The notes: generated by a model not told the origin, from the letters alone. Positions 17,266 to 26,859 are shown, counted from the first letter of the stretch. The stretch: DNA of 64,000 bases from Parapedobacter tibetensis (GCF_024643205.1 NZ_JAMKQJ010000002.1:186001-250000); one strand, 5' to 3'. Program-made: numbers and translations.

Positions 17266-19488
17266 ATGAATAAGCAAATACATCTTTTCTTTCGCGTGTT
17301 TAGCATCATTTTATTGATGATTTTCTCGGCGAATATCAGTCACGCCCAGCTCAATGTGGAAGAGGCCAATGCTTTTATCAAACGCATACTTCCAGAACAT
17401 TTTGAAGCCTTCGATGTGGAGGATCTCCCGTCGGAAGAAGGCAAAGACAAGTTCGAGATCGAAAGTGAGCGCGGGAAAATTGTGCTGCGAGGATCAAACG
17501 GTGTAAGCATCGGCTCCGCCTTGAACCACTACCTGAAGACCTTCTGCAATGCCGATATCTCATGGAATGGCACTAACCTTGATATTCCGCCAAAATTACC
17601 CTCTGTAAAGCAAAAGATCAGCAAAATATCTCCTTATAAATACCGCTATTACCTCAATTACTGCACATTCAACTATACGATGGCGTGGTGGGATTGGGAA
17701 AGATGGGAAAAGGAAATTGACTGGATGACACTCAATGGAATCAATATGCCTTTGGCTGTACTTGGCCAAAATGCCGTCTGGCAACGGGTCTACAATGACA
17801 TGGGTTTCACCAACGAAGAGTTACATAATTTTTTCAGCGGTCCGGCATACTCGGCATTCAATTGGATGGGGGTGTTAGACGATTGGGCGGGGCCGTTACC
17901 GCAAAGCCTAATAGATGCACATGAATCCTTGCAAAAGAAAATACTCCAGCGGCAACGTGCATTGGGCATGACCCCCGTATTGCCGGCCTTTACTGGCCAT
18001 GTTCCTCGAGATTTCAAGAAGAAATACCCAAATGCAAAACTCAATGCGCTTGAATGGCAGGGCTTCCCTCCAACCTACGTCTTGGATCCCAACGACTCCC
18101 TATTTATTGACATAGGCGAGCGGTTTATTAAAGAACAGGAAAGGACTTTTGGTACTGATCATTTGTATTCGGCTGATACGTTTATCGAAATGATACCACC
18201 TTCATCGGATTCTACATTTTTGAACGACATGAGTTGGCGGACATACCAGTCTATGGCCAAAGCTGACCCACAGGCAACTTGGGTAATGCAAGGTTGGATG
18301 TTCCACTACATGGCCAAATTCTGGCAACCTACCCAAATCAAAGCCTTGCTTAATGCTGTTCCCAACAACCATATGATTATACTCGACCTAATCAGTGAAA
18401 ACCATCCCGTGTGGAGCCGGACTGATGCGTATTATGGAAAGCCGTGGGTATGGTGCATGTTACATAATTTCGGGGGCAACATCAGCCTCTATGGTAGGAT
18501 GAATAATGTCGCGAACGATCCGGCAATGGCGTTGCGCGATGAGCATTCAGGTGATATGCTGGGTATTGGACTGACACCGGAAGCCATAGAGCAAAATCCG
18601 GTGATGTATGCATTAATGGTAGAAAACATTTGGCGGGATACGCCTATCCCCCTGGATAACTGGCTTGATGATTACATAAAACGCCGGTACGGAAAAGAAA
18701 ATGAAAATGCGCAAAAAGCATGGCAGATTCTAAAGAATACCGTTTATAACGGCAACGTGGCATCGGGTGGACCAGAATCTATTATTACCGGGCGACCTAC
18801 TCTGGAAAAAGAAGCGAGGTGGACAAGAACCGAGCTGTATTATGAGCCAGCGAAACTCGTGAAGGCGTGGACATATCAAATTGAAGCAGTCCCTGAACTG
18901 AAAAATAGCGACGGTTTCCAATATGATTTGGTAGACCTTACAAGGCAAGTATTGGCCAACTATGCCAACGTGCTTCAGCAAAAATATGCACAAGCATATC
19001 GACAAAAAGAAATTGCGAAGTGCGATAAATATAGCAAGGCGTTTCTGGAGCTAATAGACGACTTAGATCAGCTGCTTGCTGCCCGCAAGGATTTTCTGCT
19101 CGGTACGTGGCTGGAAGATGCAAAACGATGGGGTACTACGGAGGAAGAACAGAAGCTTTACGAAAGGAATGCAAGAAACATAATCACGTTATGGGGCGAT
19201 AAAGACAGTAGGTTGCACGATTATGCATGCCGGCAATGGGCCGGTTTATTGAAAGGATTTTATAAAGTGCGTTGGGAGAAGTTCTTCGCCTATGTAAGAC
19301 ATGCTCAAACAAACGGGGGAGAAGTTGACCTGGGACAGTTTACGAATGATATAAAAGATTGGGAATGGAGCTGGGTTCGGGGTAACGAGGCATACAGCAC
19401 CGCGCCTATTGGCGACCCAATAACAATCTCAATTCACATGTTTGATAAATACCATACCGAAATGTTAAACGCATATTATACCAATTAG
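17266..19488 (+). CDS. Alpha-N-acetylglucosaminidase, GH89 (NAGLU-like, 740 aa)
   Basis: GH89 enzymes release terminal alpha-linked GlcNAc from glycans. I chose the ATG at 17266 because it gives a normal signal peptide (MNKQIHLFFRVFSIIL, cleavage after SHAQ); an in-frame ATG at 17218 adds 16 polar residues. Family marks are YYLNYCTFNYTMAWWDWERW, LDPNDSLF, SADTFIEMIPPSSD with E308, and GIGLTPEAIEQN with E439. By comparison with human NAGLU (E316, E446), these two glutamates fit the acid/base and nucleophile. The product is periplasmic. With SusCD and the MFS transporter it would process alpha-GlcNAc glycans such as those of mucin, heparan-type or bacterial polymers; the true substrate is not shown. 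Confidence 0.95.
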   Translation: MNKQIHLFFRVFSIILLMIFSANISHAQLNVEEANAFIKRILPEHFEAFDVEDLPSEEGKDKFEIESERGKIVLRGSNGVSIGSALNHYLKTFCNADISWNGTNLDIPPKLPSVKQKISKISPYKYRYYLNYCTFNYTMAWWDWERWEKEIDWMTLNGINMPLAVLGQNAVWQRVYNDMGFTNEELHNFFSGPAYSAFNWMGVLDDWAGPLPQSLIDAHESLQKKILQRQRALGMTPVLPAFTGHVPRDFKKKYPNAKLNALEWQGFPPTYVLDPNDSLFIDIGERFIKEQERTFGTDHLYSADTFIEMIPPSSDSTFLNDMSWRTYQSMAKADPQATWVMQGWMFHYMAKFWQPTQIKALLNAVPNNHMIILDLISENHPVWSRTDAYYGKPWVWCMLHNFGGNISLYGRMNNVANDPAMALRDEHSGDMLGIGLTPEAIEQNPVMYALMVENIWRDTPIPLDNWLDDYIKRRYGKENENAQKAWQILKNTVYNGNVASGGPESIITGRPTLEKEARWTRTELYYEPAKLVKAWTYQIEAVPELKNSDGFQYDLVDLTRQVLANYANVLQQKYAQAYRQKEIAKCDKYSKAFLELIDDLDQLLAARKDFLLGTWLEDAKRWGTTEEEQKLYERNARNIITLWGDKDSRLHDYACRQWAGLLKGFYKVRWEKFFAYVRHAQTNGGEVDLGQFTNDIKDWEWSWVRGNEAYSTAPIGDPITISIHMFDKYHTEMLNAYYTN

Positions 19489-19502
19489 ATGCTTACTAAG
19501 AA

Positions 19503-19562
19503 AGGAGGACGAATGAGACAAATCTTCAAATAAAAAAAGGGAGACATTGGCCGTGCCTCCCT
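19503..19562 (+). promoter_or_regulatory. susC leader: strong RBS, 6-codon ORF and hairpin
   Basis: AGGAGG (19503-19508) precedes ATG at 19513, which opens a six-codon ORF (MRQIFK) ending at 19533. Directly after comes a hairpin, AGGGAGACA with TGCCTCCCT (19538-19562, nine pairs with one mismatch). A strong Shine-Dalgarno is unusual in this phylum. It may be an attenuation or processing point between the GH89 gene and susC, or a coincidence. Confidence 0.35.
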
Positions 19563-19602
19563 CATTACATTAAATAAATATAAAATAATCTATAACAAAG
19601 TT

Positions 19603-22521
19603 ATGAAAAAAGTATGTAAAATTACCCTTTCGTTATTTGTTGTCCTGCTCTTTTCCCTGTCATCTTATGCCCAAAGCCGAACCATTACAGGCAACGTAAC
19701 CGATAAAAATAACGTGGTAATCGCCGGCGTAAATGTACATATAAAAGGCTCTGATGTCAGTACAGTAACAGATACTTATGGGAATTTTGCCATTGAGGTG
19801 CCGGCGGAAGGAAATGTTGTCCTGGTATTTACTTATCTCCGTTTCGCTACCCAAGAGATCGCTATAGTTGACCAGCGGAAAGTCAACGTCCAAATGACCG
19901 AAGAAATTCGGTCGTTGGATGAAGTCGTGGTAATCGGTTATGGTACGCAAGAGAAAAAGGAAATTACCAGCGCAGTATCTTCCGTCAACCGGGAGACGTT
20001 CAATAAGGGGAACGTAAATGATGCTGTCACGTTACTTCAGGGGAAAGTGGCAGGACTAAGCATCAGTAAACCGGGAAGCAATCCAAACCAAGGAGCTACC
20101 ATCCGGCTGAGGGGGCTTTCTACATTAGGAGGAAACGCAAGCCCATTGATTGTGGTAGATGGTGTCATTGGTGTTAATCTAAACGCCGTTGACCCCAATG
20201 ACATCGAAAGCATCGACGTACTAAAAGATGCTTCTGCTGCCGCTATATATGGTAGTCGAGGGGCCAGCGGCGTCATTCTAATTACGACTAGAAAGGGCAC
20301 TATTGATCGCACGCTGCTGGAATACGATGCCTATTATTCTGCCGAAGAAGTGGCGAGAACCGTAGACGTCATGACCGCGGAAGAATTTAGGAATTTGGGT
20401 GTCGGTACAGATTTTGGATACAATACAAACTGGTATGATGAAATCACAAATACCGCGGAATCGCAAGCCCATAATTTAGCACTTTCTGGTGGAACAAATC
20501 AAACCACTTACAGGGCGTCCATTAATTATCGCGATATCCAAGGTATCGCACTCCATTCTGGCTTTAACCGACTCAATGGTCGATTGAATCTAACCCAAAA
20601 AGCACTAGACGATCGTCTTTCTGTTTCGCTTAATATGACAAGTACAACGCTCAACTCAAAAGGAGGGAGTGACAATGCCTTTAAATATGCTGCAATATAT
20701 AACCCTACATCTCCCGTGCGATCCAATGAGCCTGTATATGAGCAATATGGCGGATATTTCCAACAGACACTGTACGATTACCTCAATCCGGTTGCATTGC
20801 TAGAACAGGTCAGGAACGAAAGGCAGACCAACTTGGTTAATATTAATTTAGAGGCTCAGCTTAGGCCAATTGAAAAGTTGAACGTTCTGGTCCGTTACGG
20901 TAGGCAGCGATATACTACCGAACGTAGCGAATATTTTTCGAAGAATAGTCTTGGAACCGGTATGGACAGAAACGGATATGCAACGAAAGACCAAGGTAAA
21001 AGCGACAATCAACTATTCGAAAGCACAGCTACCTATAATGACCAATTCGAATCGTTAAAATTCACCGGTCTGTTGGGTTATTCATACCAGGAATTTGACA
21101 ACGATGGTTTTGCCGCTAATGGCGGTAATTTTCTTTCCGATGCATTCAGCTATAATAATTTGGGGGCTGCTCTTGATTTTGCCAATGGAATAGGAAGGGC
21201 CTCAAGCTATAAAGATGCTAGTAAAATAATAGGATTCTTCAGCAGAATAAACCTTAATTATGACAACACCTATTTTTTGTCTGCAAGTTTGAGACGGGAA
21301 GGATCAACCATGTTTGGCGAAGGCAATAAATGGGGTAATTTTCCTGCGGTAAGTATTGGCTTGGCTTTAAGTGAATTGATTGACATACCGAGGGTAGACA
21401 ACTTGAAATTGAGAGCCAGCTATGGCGTCGCAGGCAATACTCCGCCCAGCGCTTATCTCTCGCTGCTCAGGTTAAAGCCTATCGGCAACTTTTATTACGA
21501 TGGAAACTGGATACCAAGCTATGGTCCTGCAAGCAATGCCAACCCGGATTTAGGTTGGGAAAAAAAGGCAGAATTTGATGTGGGCGCAGATTTTACTCTT
21601 TTTGATGCGCGCCTTTCTGGATCAATTGACTATTATAAAAGAAACACAAAAGACCTTATTTATCCCCTTTCGGTACCTGTTCCGCCAAATTTGGTAGAAA
21701 CTACACAATTGAATATTGGCGAGATTAGTAGCAGCGGTTTAGAAGCAAACTTCGATTATCTAGCCATACAAAGAGGTAATTTCTCTTGGACAACTGCACT
21801 AAACGGCACGTATTATTTTGCCAATACGCTGGTATCCTTATCCAACCAAGCAGAAGGATTGGAGTTTGGCGGCCGCCGTGTTACTTCTACCTTGGGCAAC
21901 CCCGGACTCGGCAATACGCCTGCGACAGTTGTGGAAGAGGGGCAGCCATTGGGACTGCTGTGGGGAATGCGATACGATGGGTTGACAGAAGATGGGAATT
22001 GGATATTCAAGGATTTGAACAATGATGGACAAATTGACCAAAATGACGAGACGGTGATTGGCAACGGCCTGCCGAAATATCAACTTGGGTTCAATAATAC
22101 CTTTTCCTATAAAAATTTTGACCTCAATTTCTTCATACGCGGAACCTTTGGACATGATTTGATTAACACATACCGTGTCTTTTATGAGGGCAAGAATGTC
22201 GCAACATCTTACAATGTCGTAAATACCAAATACTTCAACCCAGCTCTTGACGACGTTCAAAAGTTTAGTGATCATTATGTTGAAAAGGGAGATTATGTGA
22301 TGTTGGATAATGCAACTTTAGGGTATACTTTGCCTATACGAACCAACATGCTGTCGAGGCTCAGGGTGTACTTATCTGGTCAAAACTTATTCGTGATAAC
22401 CGGCTATACAGGGGTCGACCCGGAAGTAAGGCAAAGCAGTGCTTTGGCACCTGGGGTTGACTTGCGAAACAATTGGCTGTTCACCCGAACATACACCGTA
22501 GGTATTCAATTGGGTCTTTGA
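19603..22521 (+). CDS. SusC-like TonB-dependent outer-membrane glycan transporter (972 aa)
   Basis: SusC proteins form TonB-dependent barrels capped by the SusD lipoprotein and import oligosaccharides across the outer membrane. In order: signal peptide (1-24, ending SSYAQ), a carboxypeptidase-regulatory-like beta-sandwich (about 26-100, RTITGNVTDKNN), the SusC phrase LDEVVVIGYGTQEKKE near 106-121, a plug domain (LRGLSTLGGNASPLIVVDG, then IDVLKDASAAAIYGSRGA), and a 22-strand barrel ending YTVGIQLGL. It is close to the shorter end of the SusC range. It lies 114 bp after the GH89 gene and 28 bp before susD. Confidence 0.96.
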   Translation: MKKVCKITLSLFVVLLFSLSSYAQSRTITGNVTDKNNVVIAGVNVHIKGSDVSTVTDTYGNFAIEVPAEGNVVLVFTYLRFATQEIAIVDQRKVNVQMTEEIRSLDEVVVIGYGTQEKKEITSAVSSVNRETFNKGNVNDAVTLLQGKVAGLSISKPGSNPNQGATIRLRGLSTLGGNASPLIVVDGVIGVNLNAVDPNDIESIDVLKDASAAAIYGSRGASGVILITTRKGTIDRTLLEYDAYYSAEEVARTVDVMTAEEFRNLGVGTDFGYNTNWYDEITNTAESQAHNLALSGGTNQTTYRASINYRDIQGIALHSGFNRLNGRLNLTQKALDDRLSVSLNMTSTTLNSKGGSDNAFKYAAIYNPTSPVRSNEPVYEQYGGYFQQTLYDYLNPVALLEQVRNERQTNLVNINLEAQLRPIEKLNVLVRYGRQRYTTERSEYFSKNSLGTGMDRNGYATKDQGKSDNQLFESTATYNDQFESLKFTGLLGYSYQEFDNDGFAANGGNFLSDAFSYNNLGAALDFANGIGRASSYKDASKIIGFFSRINLNYDNTYFLSASLRREGSTMFGEGNKWGNFPAVSIGLALSELIDIPRVDNLKLRASYGVAGNTPPSAYLSLLRLKPIGNFYYDGNWIPSYGPASNANPDLGWEKKAEFDVGADFTLFDARLSGSIDYYKRNTKDLIYPLSVPVPPNLVETTQLNIGEISSSGLEANFDYLAIQRGNFSWTTALNGTYYFANTLVSLSNQAEGLEFGGRRVTSTLGNPGLGNTPATVVEEGQPLGLLWGMRYDGLTEDGNWIFKDLNNDGQIDQNDETVIGNGLPKYQLGFNNTFSYKNFDLNFFIRGTFGHDLINTYRVFYEGKNVATSYNVVNTKYFNPALDDVQKFSDHYVEKGDYVMLDNATLGYTLPIRTNMLSRLRVYLSGQNLFVITGYTGVDPEVRQSSALAPGVDLRNNWLFTRTYTVGIQLGL

Positions 22522-22549
22522 TAAACGTGGAGAACTAAAAAAATTAATC

Positions 22550-24076
22550 ATGAGAAAAACATTTCTAATACGAAGTACATTAGTAGGAATATGGCTATTG
22601 TTAGGCATTGTTCAATCCTGCACAAACCTAGATGAAGAGATTTTTAGTGAGATTACCCCCGAAAATTTCTTTAGAACGGACGCGGAGTTTGCCTCTGCAT
22701 TGGGTGAAGCTTATTTTAGACTTGACTGGTGGGTTGATCATAACCGTATGCTTCCTTTGCAGGAAGTCACTACTGACGAAATAGTGGTTCCTACCAGAGG
22801 GCAAGATTGGGACGATGGTGGTAGATGGCGAAACCTGCACCGCCACCAATGGGATTTTAGCGACATCAGAGTCAACTATACCTGGACATATTTGTACCAA
22901 GGGATAAGTACCTGCAATCGGCTATTGCATCAATTCAGTTTGATAGATGCCGAAAATATTCAGGGTTACATTGCTGAATTACGGGGCTTGAGAGCGCTGT
23001 TTTACCTACAATTATTAGATCTCTTTGGAAATGTTCCTGTTGTAACGGAATTTGATGTCCCAGCTGATTATGCACCGCCTACCACTCCTCGACATTTGGT
23101 TTATGCATTTGTAGAGGAAGAGGCCTTAGCCATACAAGATTTATTAAGCAAAGATGTGGGAGGTGTTAATTATGGACGGGTTAATTATTATACAATACAA
23201 GCCCTTCTGGCAAAACTATACCTCAATGCGGAAATATATACAGGTACACCGCAATGGGAGAAGACGATAGCGGTTTGTGATGTGATCATTAATTCAGAGA
23301 AATTTAGTTTGACTACTGATTACTATGACAACTTCAGTACCAATAACCAAAACTCCTCGGAGTTCATTTTTGCTATCCCTTATGATGGTGTATTTTTTAA
23401 GGGATTCAAATACCATAGGATAAGTTTGCACTATGCAAGCCAGGCCACATATAATTTAACGGTCCAACCCTACAACGGGTTTTGTACGTTGGCAAACTTT
23501 TATTATTCGCATGAAGATTCCGATGTACGCAAGAATAACTTCCTCGTTGGGCCACAATATAGTTCGGCTGGTGAACGCTTGGTTGATCCCGGAGCAGAGG
23601 CCAGTGACCCGGATGGCCCTCCGATAACCTTCACCCCGGAAATTAATGAATTGGCGCCCAGAGCGCTTCGTCAAGCAGGAGCCCGGATTGGGAAATGGGG
23701 GATCGCCTCCGGTACCATGACAGACTTGGACAACGATTTCAGTGTTTATAGGTATGCAGATGTCCTACTTATGAAAGCGGAAGCTCTTTTCCGGATGGGG
23801 CAGACAACCGGAGAGGCATTGCGCCTAGTCAACCAGATCAGAAGCCGCGCTAAGGTAGCGCCTTTTACAGCATTAACCGCAGATAACCTTTTGGCGGAAA
23901 GGGGAAGGGAATTGTTCGCTGAGCTGCATCGGAGAACCGATTTGATCCGCTTCGGGAAATTCAATGATGCTTGGGAATTCAAAGATGCCGACCCGAGCGA
24001 CCATGTGAATATCTTTCCGATACCAAGACCCCAAATGGATGCCAACCCCAATCTGACACAAAACCCGGGCTATTAG
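22550..24076 (+). CDS. SusD/RagB-like glycan-binding outer-membrane lipoprotein (508 aa)
   Basis: A lipoprotein signal ends in the lipobox IVQSC with the acylated cysteine at residue 24, followed by TNLDEEIFSEITPENFF, a standard SusD opening. Later marks are ELRGLRALFYLQLLDLFGNVPVV (TPR-like scaffold) and, towards the end, YRYADVLLMKAEAL, LVNQIRSRA, ERGRELFAE and FPIPRPQMDANPNLTQNPGY. The family caps the SusC barrel and binds the glycan at the cell surface. It directly follows the SusC gene, with which it is surely co-transcribed. Confidence 0.96.
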   Translation: MRKTFLIRSTLVGIWLLLGIVQSCTNLDEEIFSEITPENFFRTDAEFASALGEAYFRLDWWVDHNRMLPLQEVTTDEIVVPTRGQDWDDGGRWRNLHRHQWDFSDIRVNYTWTYLYQGISTCNRLLHQFSLIDAENIQGYIAELRGLRALFYLQLLDLFGNVPVVTEFDVPADYAPPTTPRHLVYAFVEEEALAIQDLLSKDVGGVNYGRVNYYTIQALLAKLYLNAEIYTGTPQWEKTIAVCDVIINSEKFSLTTDYYDNFSTNNQNSSEFIFAIPYDGVFFKGFKYHRISLHYASQATYNLTVQPYNGFCTLANFYYSHEDSDVRKNNFLVGPQYSSAGERLVDPGAEASDPDGPPITFTPEINELAPRALRQAGARIGKWGIASGTMTDLDNDFSVYRYADVLLMKAEALFRMGQTTGEALRLVNQIRSRAKVAPFTALTADNLLAERGRELFAELHRRTDLIRFGKFNDAWEFKDADPSDHVNIFPIPRPQMDANPNLTQNPGY

Positions 24077-24102
24077 GCAATATTAAACGGTCGCGCAATT
24101 GT

Positions 24103-24150
24103 GATTTTCATCCGGACTATACATCGAACGATGGTAGCCCGGATGAAATC
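24103..24150. repeat. Cruciform-like nested inverted repeat between susD and transporter gene
   Basis: Outer arms GATTTTCATCCGG and CCGGATGAAATC enclose an inner dyad CATCGAACGATG. The 48-bp structure sits in the 118-bp gap and has no T run, so it looks more like an mRNA stabilising hairpin or REP-like DNA than a terminator. It could lower expression of the transporter relative to susCD. Confidence 0.6.
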
Positions 24151-24194
24151 TCTTAGCTACTACACGGAATTAAATCAACGAAAAGAAACCTGTT

Positions 24195-25475
24195 ATGTCG
24201 ACACGATTACATGTAAAAGTAAACTACACACGTCAAATCATATTGATTGGATTGTTCTTTTTTTTGTTCGGCTTCATTACCTGGATAAATGGCGCTTTGA
24301 TTCCCTATCTGAAAATCGCTTGTCAACTTGAAGAATGGCAGGCTTACTTAGTCACATTTGCATTTTATATCGCCTACACGGTCATGGCACTGCCTTCGGG
24401 CAAATTGCTGAGGTATACGGGTATGATTGGCGGTATGCGATGGGGGTTATACGGCATGGCGCTGGGTTGCCTGCTGTTCATACCAGCGGCTTGGCAACGC
24501 GAGTACCCGTTGTTCCTTGTCGGACTATTTATTGTCGGCACTGGCTTGACCATATTGCAAACCGCGGTCAATCCATACATCACATTGCTTGGCCCAGCCA
24601 AAAATGCAGCCCAACGAATGAGTATCATGGGCATATGCAACAAGTTTGCTGGCGTGTTAGCGCCAATTATTTTTGGCGCCATCATCTTACGCGACGCGAG
24701 CGATTTAATTCATGAATTGGAACAACTTGCTTCTGCAGCACGAGAAGCTAGGCTTGATGTATTGGCCCGCCAAGTAATTGTACCCTATAGCATCTTAGCA
24801 GTTTTCCTAGCGTTATTGGCTTCACTCATCCGCTATGCCAATCTGCCTGAAATTGCTTCGTCTACTCGCGCTATTTCGCGCAACGTTGATAAAGTGTTGC
24901 CGTCCAAATTGTACAATGCGCGAGTCCTTTCCGGATTCACCGCCATTTTTTGTTCAGTAGGTGCGGAAGTGGTGGCTGGCGATACCATTGGCAATTATGG
25001 CCTCTACCAATCCATGGATCTGGATCTCGCAAAAATGCTTACCTCTTATACACTTTTTAGTATGATGATGGGCTATGTGATAGGTTCATTAATCATACCC
25101 CGATTTATTAGTCAAGAAAAGGCTTTCATTAGTTCCAATTTGATAGCGCTCGTTATACTGTTTTGCGTCCTGATATTACCCGGCCTATTTTCTGTATACA
25201 GTGTCGCTTTACTGGGCTTTGCCAATGCGCTATTATGGCCGGCGATATGGCCGCAAACGTTGCGTAATCTGAAAGGCAAACAAGTACAACAAGCATCGGC
25301 CATATTAATTATGGGAATCGCAGGTGGGGCTATCATGCCGCTGATATACGGATTTGTGGCTACAGGTATCGGCAACCAATGGGCTTACATTACCATCATT
25401 CCTTGTTACTTGTACAATATTTGGTACTGGTATATCGGTACTCGTGAAAAGGTAGGGGTACCGCGGGACGCTTGA
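24195..25475 (+). CDS. MFS sugar transporter, FucP/NagP-like (426 aa)
   Basis: Twelve hydrophobic segments are seen, beginning ILIGLFFFLFGFITWINGAL, the typical first helix of the FucP (sugar:H+ symporter) family. Other family phrases are GLTILQTAVNPYITLLGP and AAQRMSIMGICNKFAG (helices 4-5 region), and NALLWPAIWPQTLRNLKGKQVQ late in the protein. In Bacteroidota, members of this family take up fucose, GlcNAc or MurNAc (for example NagP, and MurT of Tannerella). Beside MurQ and a GH89 enzyme, GlcNAc or MurNAc is the likely cargo; that is inference. It is the last gene of the sugar locus. Confidence 0.9.
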   Translation: MSTRLHVKVNYTRQIILIGLFFFLFGFITWINGALIPYLKIACQLEEWQAYLVTFAFYIAYTVMALPSGKLLRYTGMIGGMRWGLYGMALGCLLFIPAAWQREYPLFLVGLFIVGTGLTILQTAVNPYITLLGPAKNAAQRMSIMGICNKFAGVLAPIIFGAIILRDASDLIHELEQLASAAREARLDVLARQVIVPYSILAVFLALLASLIRYANLPEIASSTRAISRNVDKVLPSKLYNARVLSGFTAIFCSVGAEVVAGDTIGNYGLYQSMDLDLAKMLTSYTLFSMMMGYVIGSLIIPRFISQEKAFISSNLIALVILFCVLILPGLFSVYSVALLGFANALLWPAIWPQTLRNLKGKQVQQASAILIMGIAGGAIMPLIYGFVATGIGNQWAYITIIPCYLYNIWYWYIGTREKVGVPRDA

Positions 25476-25520
25476 ACTATTTATTTACAGAAAGCCATCC
25501 TATGTTGATGCGTTTGTTTA

Positions 25521-25571
25521 CATAAAGTATAACTATTTGATTGAAGTTTTGTCATAAAGTTATACTTTGTG
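25521..25571. promoter_or_regulatory. Inverted repeat upstream of the AAA/DUF4143 gene
   Basis: CATAAAGTATAACT (25521-25534) and AGTTATACTTTGTG (25558-25571) form 14-bp arms with one mismatch and a 23-bp loop. A -7-like TACATTTG lies at 25606-25613, only 4 bp before the ATG, so the mRNA might be leaderless. The repeat could be an autoregulatory operator. Confidence 0.5.
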
Positions 25572-25617
25572 ATATTATTTTTATCATTTTTGGTCATTTT
25601 TATATTACATTTGCACC

Positions 25618-26805
25618 ATGTACGCAAGAAATATATACCCTGCATTAGAAGCTCATTTATCCAAAAAACAAGTAACCGTAATTACCGGCATGCGCCGCGT
25701 AGGCAAGAGTACGGCTGTGAAGCATCTATTGAAATGCCTTGATCATGACAATATACTGTATCTTGATTGTGAACGTGTGGAGATCAGGGCATTGTTCTCC
25801 CGTCCAAATTACGAGGAGATAAAAAATGAAATGGAATTGATGGGGTTTGACTTCTCCACAGCAGGCGTAATCGCCATCGATGAGATACAGCTTTCGGCGG
25901 ATCTGCCGAGTATTGTCAAATACCTTTATGATACGTATCAAACCAAGTTTGTTGTCACCGGATCCAGTTCCTATTACTTGAAAAATAGGTTTTCCGAAAG
26001 CTTGGCAGGAAGAAAGCGCATATTTGAATTGTATCCGCTCAGTTTCAAGGAATTTTTGGTATTCAAAGAAGTCTGGAAAGACAAGTTTAACGAATACGCT
26101 GGCAAAACTTTTCAAGCATCGTGGTACAACCAAATGAAAAATTGGTACCAGGAATACCTCACCTATGGCGGATTTCCGGAAGTGGTGCTGGAAACACATG
26201 CTGCGGATAAAATGGAATTACTTCGTGATATCATCAATTCGTATATCGAATTGGATGTCAAATTATTGGCAGACTATTCGCAAAGCGAGGATTTGTACAA
26301 GTTGACGAAGTTACTGGCAGCAAGGGTAGGGAATAAAATAGACCATTCAAAATTGGGCAGTATTTCAGGGATCAACCGTCAGAAAATTGCCTCCTACGTT
26401 CAACTGTTTGAACAAACTTATCTCATCTGCCAGATTGCACCATTTACGCGAAACATCGATAAGGAGATTGCTCATCAAAAGAAGGTTTATTTTGCCGATA
26501 CGGGCTTACTGCACGCACTTGCAGGAAACTTGCTTTCCAGTGGCCAGGTTTTTGAGAATGCAGTAGCTGCGCAATTGAAAGCCTTCGGTGATTTAAACTA
26601 TTACCAACGCAAAAGCGGACAGGAGATTGATTTCATATTAAATGGCGATACGGCCATCGAAGTAAAGGAAACAGCAGTTGTCCAAGATAAGAATACGCTG
26701 TTGCAACGTGCATCATCCATTGACCTACAGGAAAACTGGTTGATAGGGCTCCATCCTGCACCAAACGGATTCACTGATTTTATTTGGGCAGGAACATTGT
26801 TTTGA
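25618..26805 (+). CDS. AAA ATPase with C-terminal DUF4143 domain (395 aa)
   Basis: The protein belongs to the archaeal/bacterial AAA_14-DUF4143 group, whose cellular role is not settled. Walker A is GMRRVGKST (residues 24-32), Walker B is VIAIDEIQ (84-91), a sensor phrase VVTGSSSYYLKNRFSESLAGR follows, and the DUF4143 region ends with a nuclease-like box, QEIDFILNGDTAIEVKE (about 335-352), that keeps the D and ExK residues of PD-(D/E)XK folds. Such genes are often accessory and found alone. Here the last bases (GTTTTGA, giving the Phe codon and the stop) coincide exactly with the first codons of a permease gene on the other strand, so this gene marks an insertion or deletion breakpoint and its last few residues may be secondary. 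Confidence 0.93.
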   Translation: MYARNIYPALEAHLSKKQVTVITGMRRVGKSTAVKHLLKCLDHDNILYLDCERVEIRALFSRPNYEEIKNEMELMGFDFSTAGVIAIDEIQLSADLPSIVKYLYDTYQTKFVVTGSSSYYLKNRFSESLAGRKRIFELYPLSFKEFLVFKEVWKDKFNEYAGKTFQASWYNQMKNWYQEYLTYGGFPEVVLETHAADKMELLRDIINSYIELDVKLLADYSQSEDLYKLTKLLAARVGNKIDHSKLGSISGINRQKIASYVQLFEQTYLICQIAPFTRNIDKEIAHQKKVYFADTGLLHALAGNLLSSGQVFENAVAAQLKAFGDLNYYQRKSGQEIDFILNGDTAIEVKETAVVQDKNTLLQRASSIDLQENWLIGLHPAPNGFTDFIWAGTLF

Positions 26806-26821
26806 AATAGTTCTTTATCAT
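26800..26821 (-). pseudogene. Remnant of a permease gene start (first eight codons)
   Basis: The minus strand reads ATG ATA AAG AAC TAT TTC AAA AC at 26821-26799, coding MIKNYFKT, the exact start of the family (compare 29365 and 9021). After that, similarity stops, since the DNA becomes the 3' end of the AAA/DUF4143 gene. The 7-nt repeat array typical for permease leaders still stands just upstream (26825-26859). Operon C therefore once had at least a third permease whose body was lost. Confidence 0.7.
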
Positions 26822-26824
26822 TTT

Positions 26825-26859
26825 TTAGTAGTTAGTACATCGTACTTAGTCATTAGACA
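26825..26859. repeat. Five degenerate 7-nt tandem words (TTAGTAC family)
   Basis: The units are TTAGTAG, TTAGTAC, ATCGTAC, TTAGTCA and TTAGACA, in perfect 7-nt register directly before the remnant permease start. The same family stands before the starts at 34800, 38348 and 43381. Confidence 0.75.
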
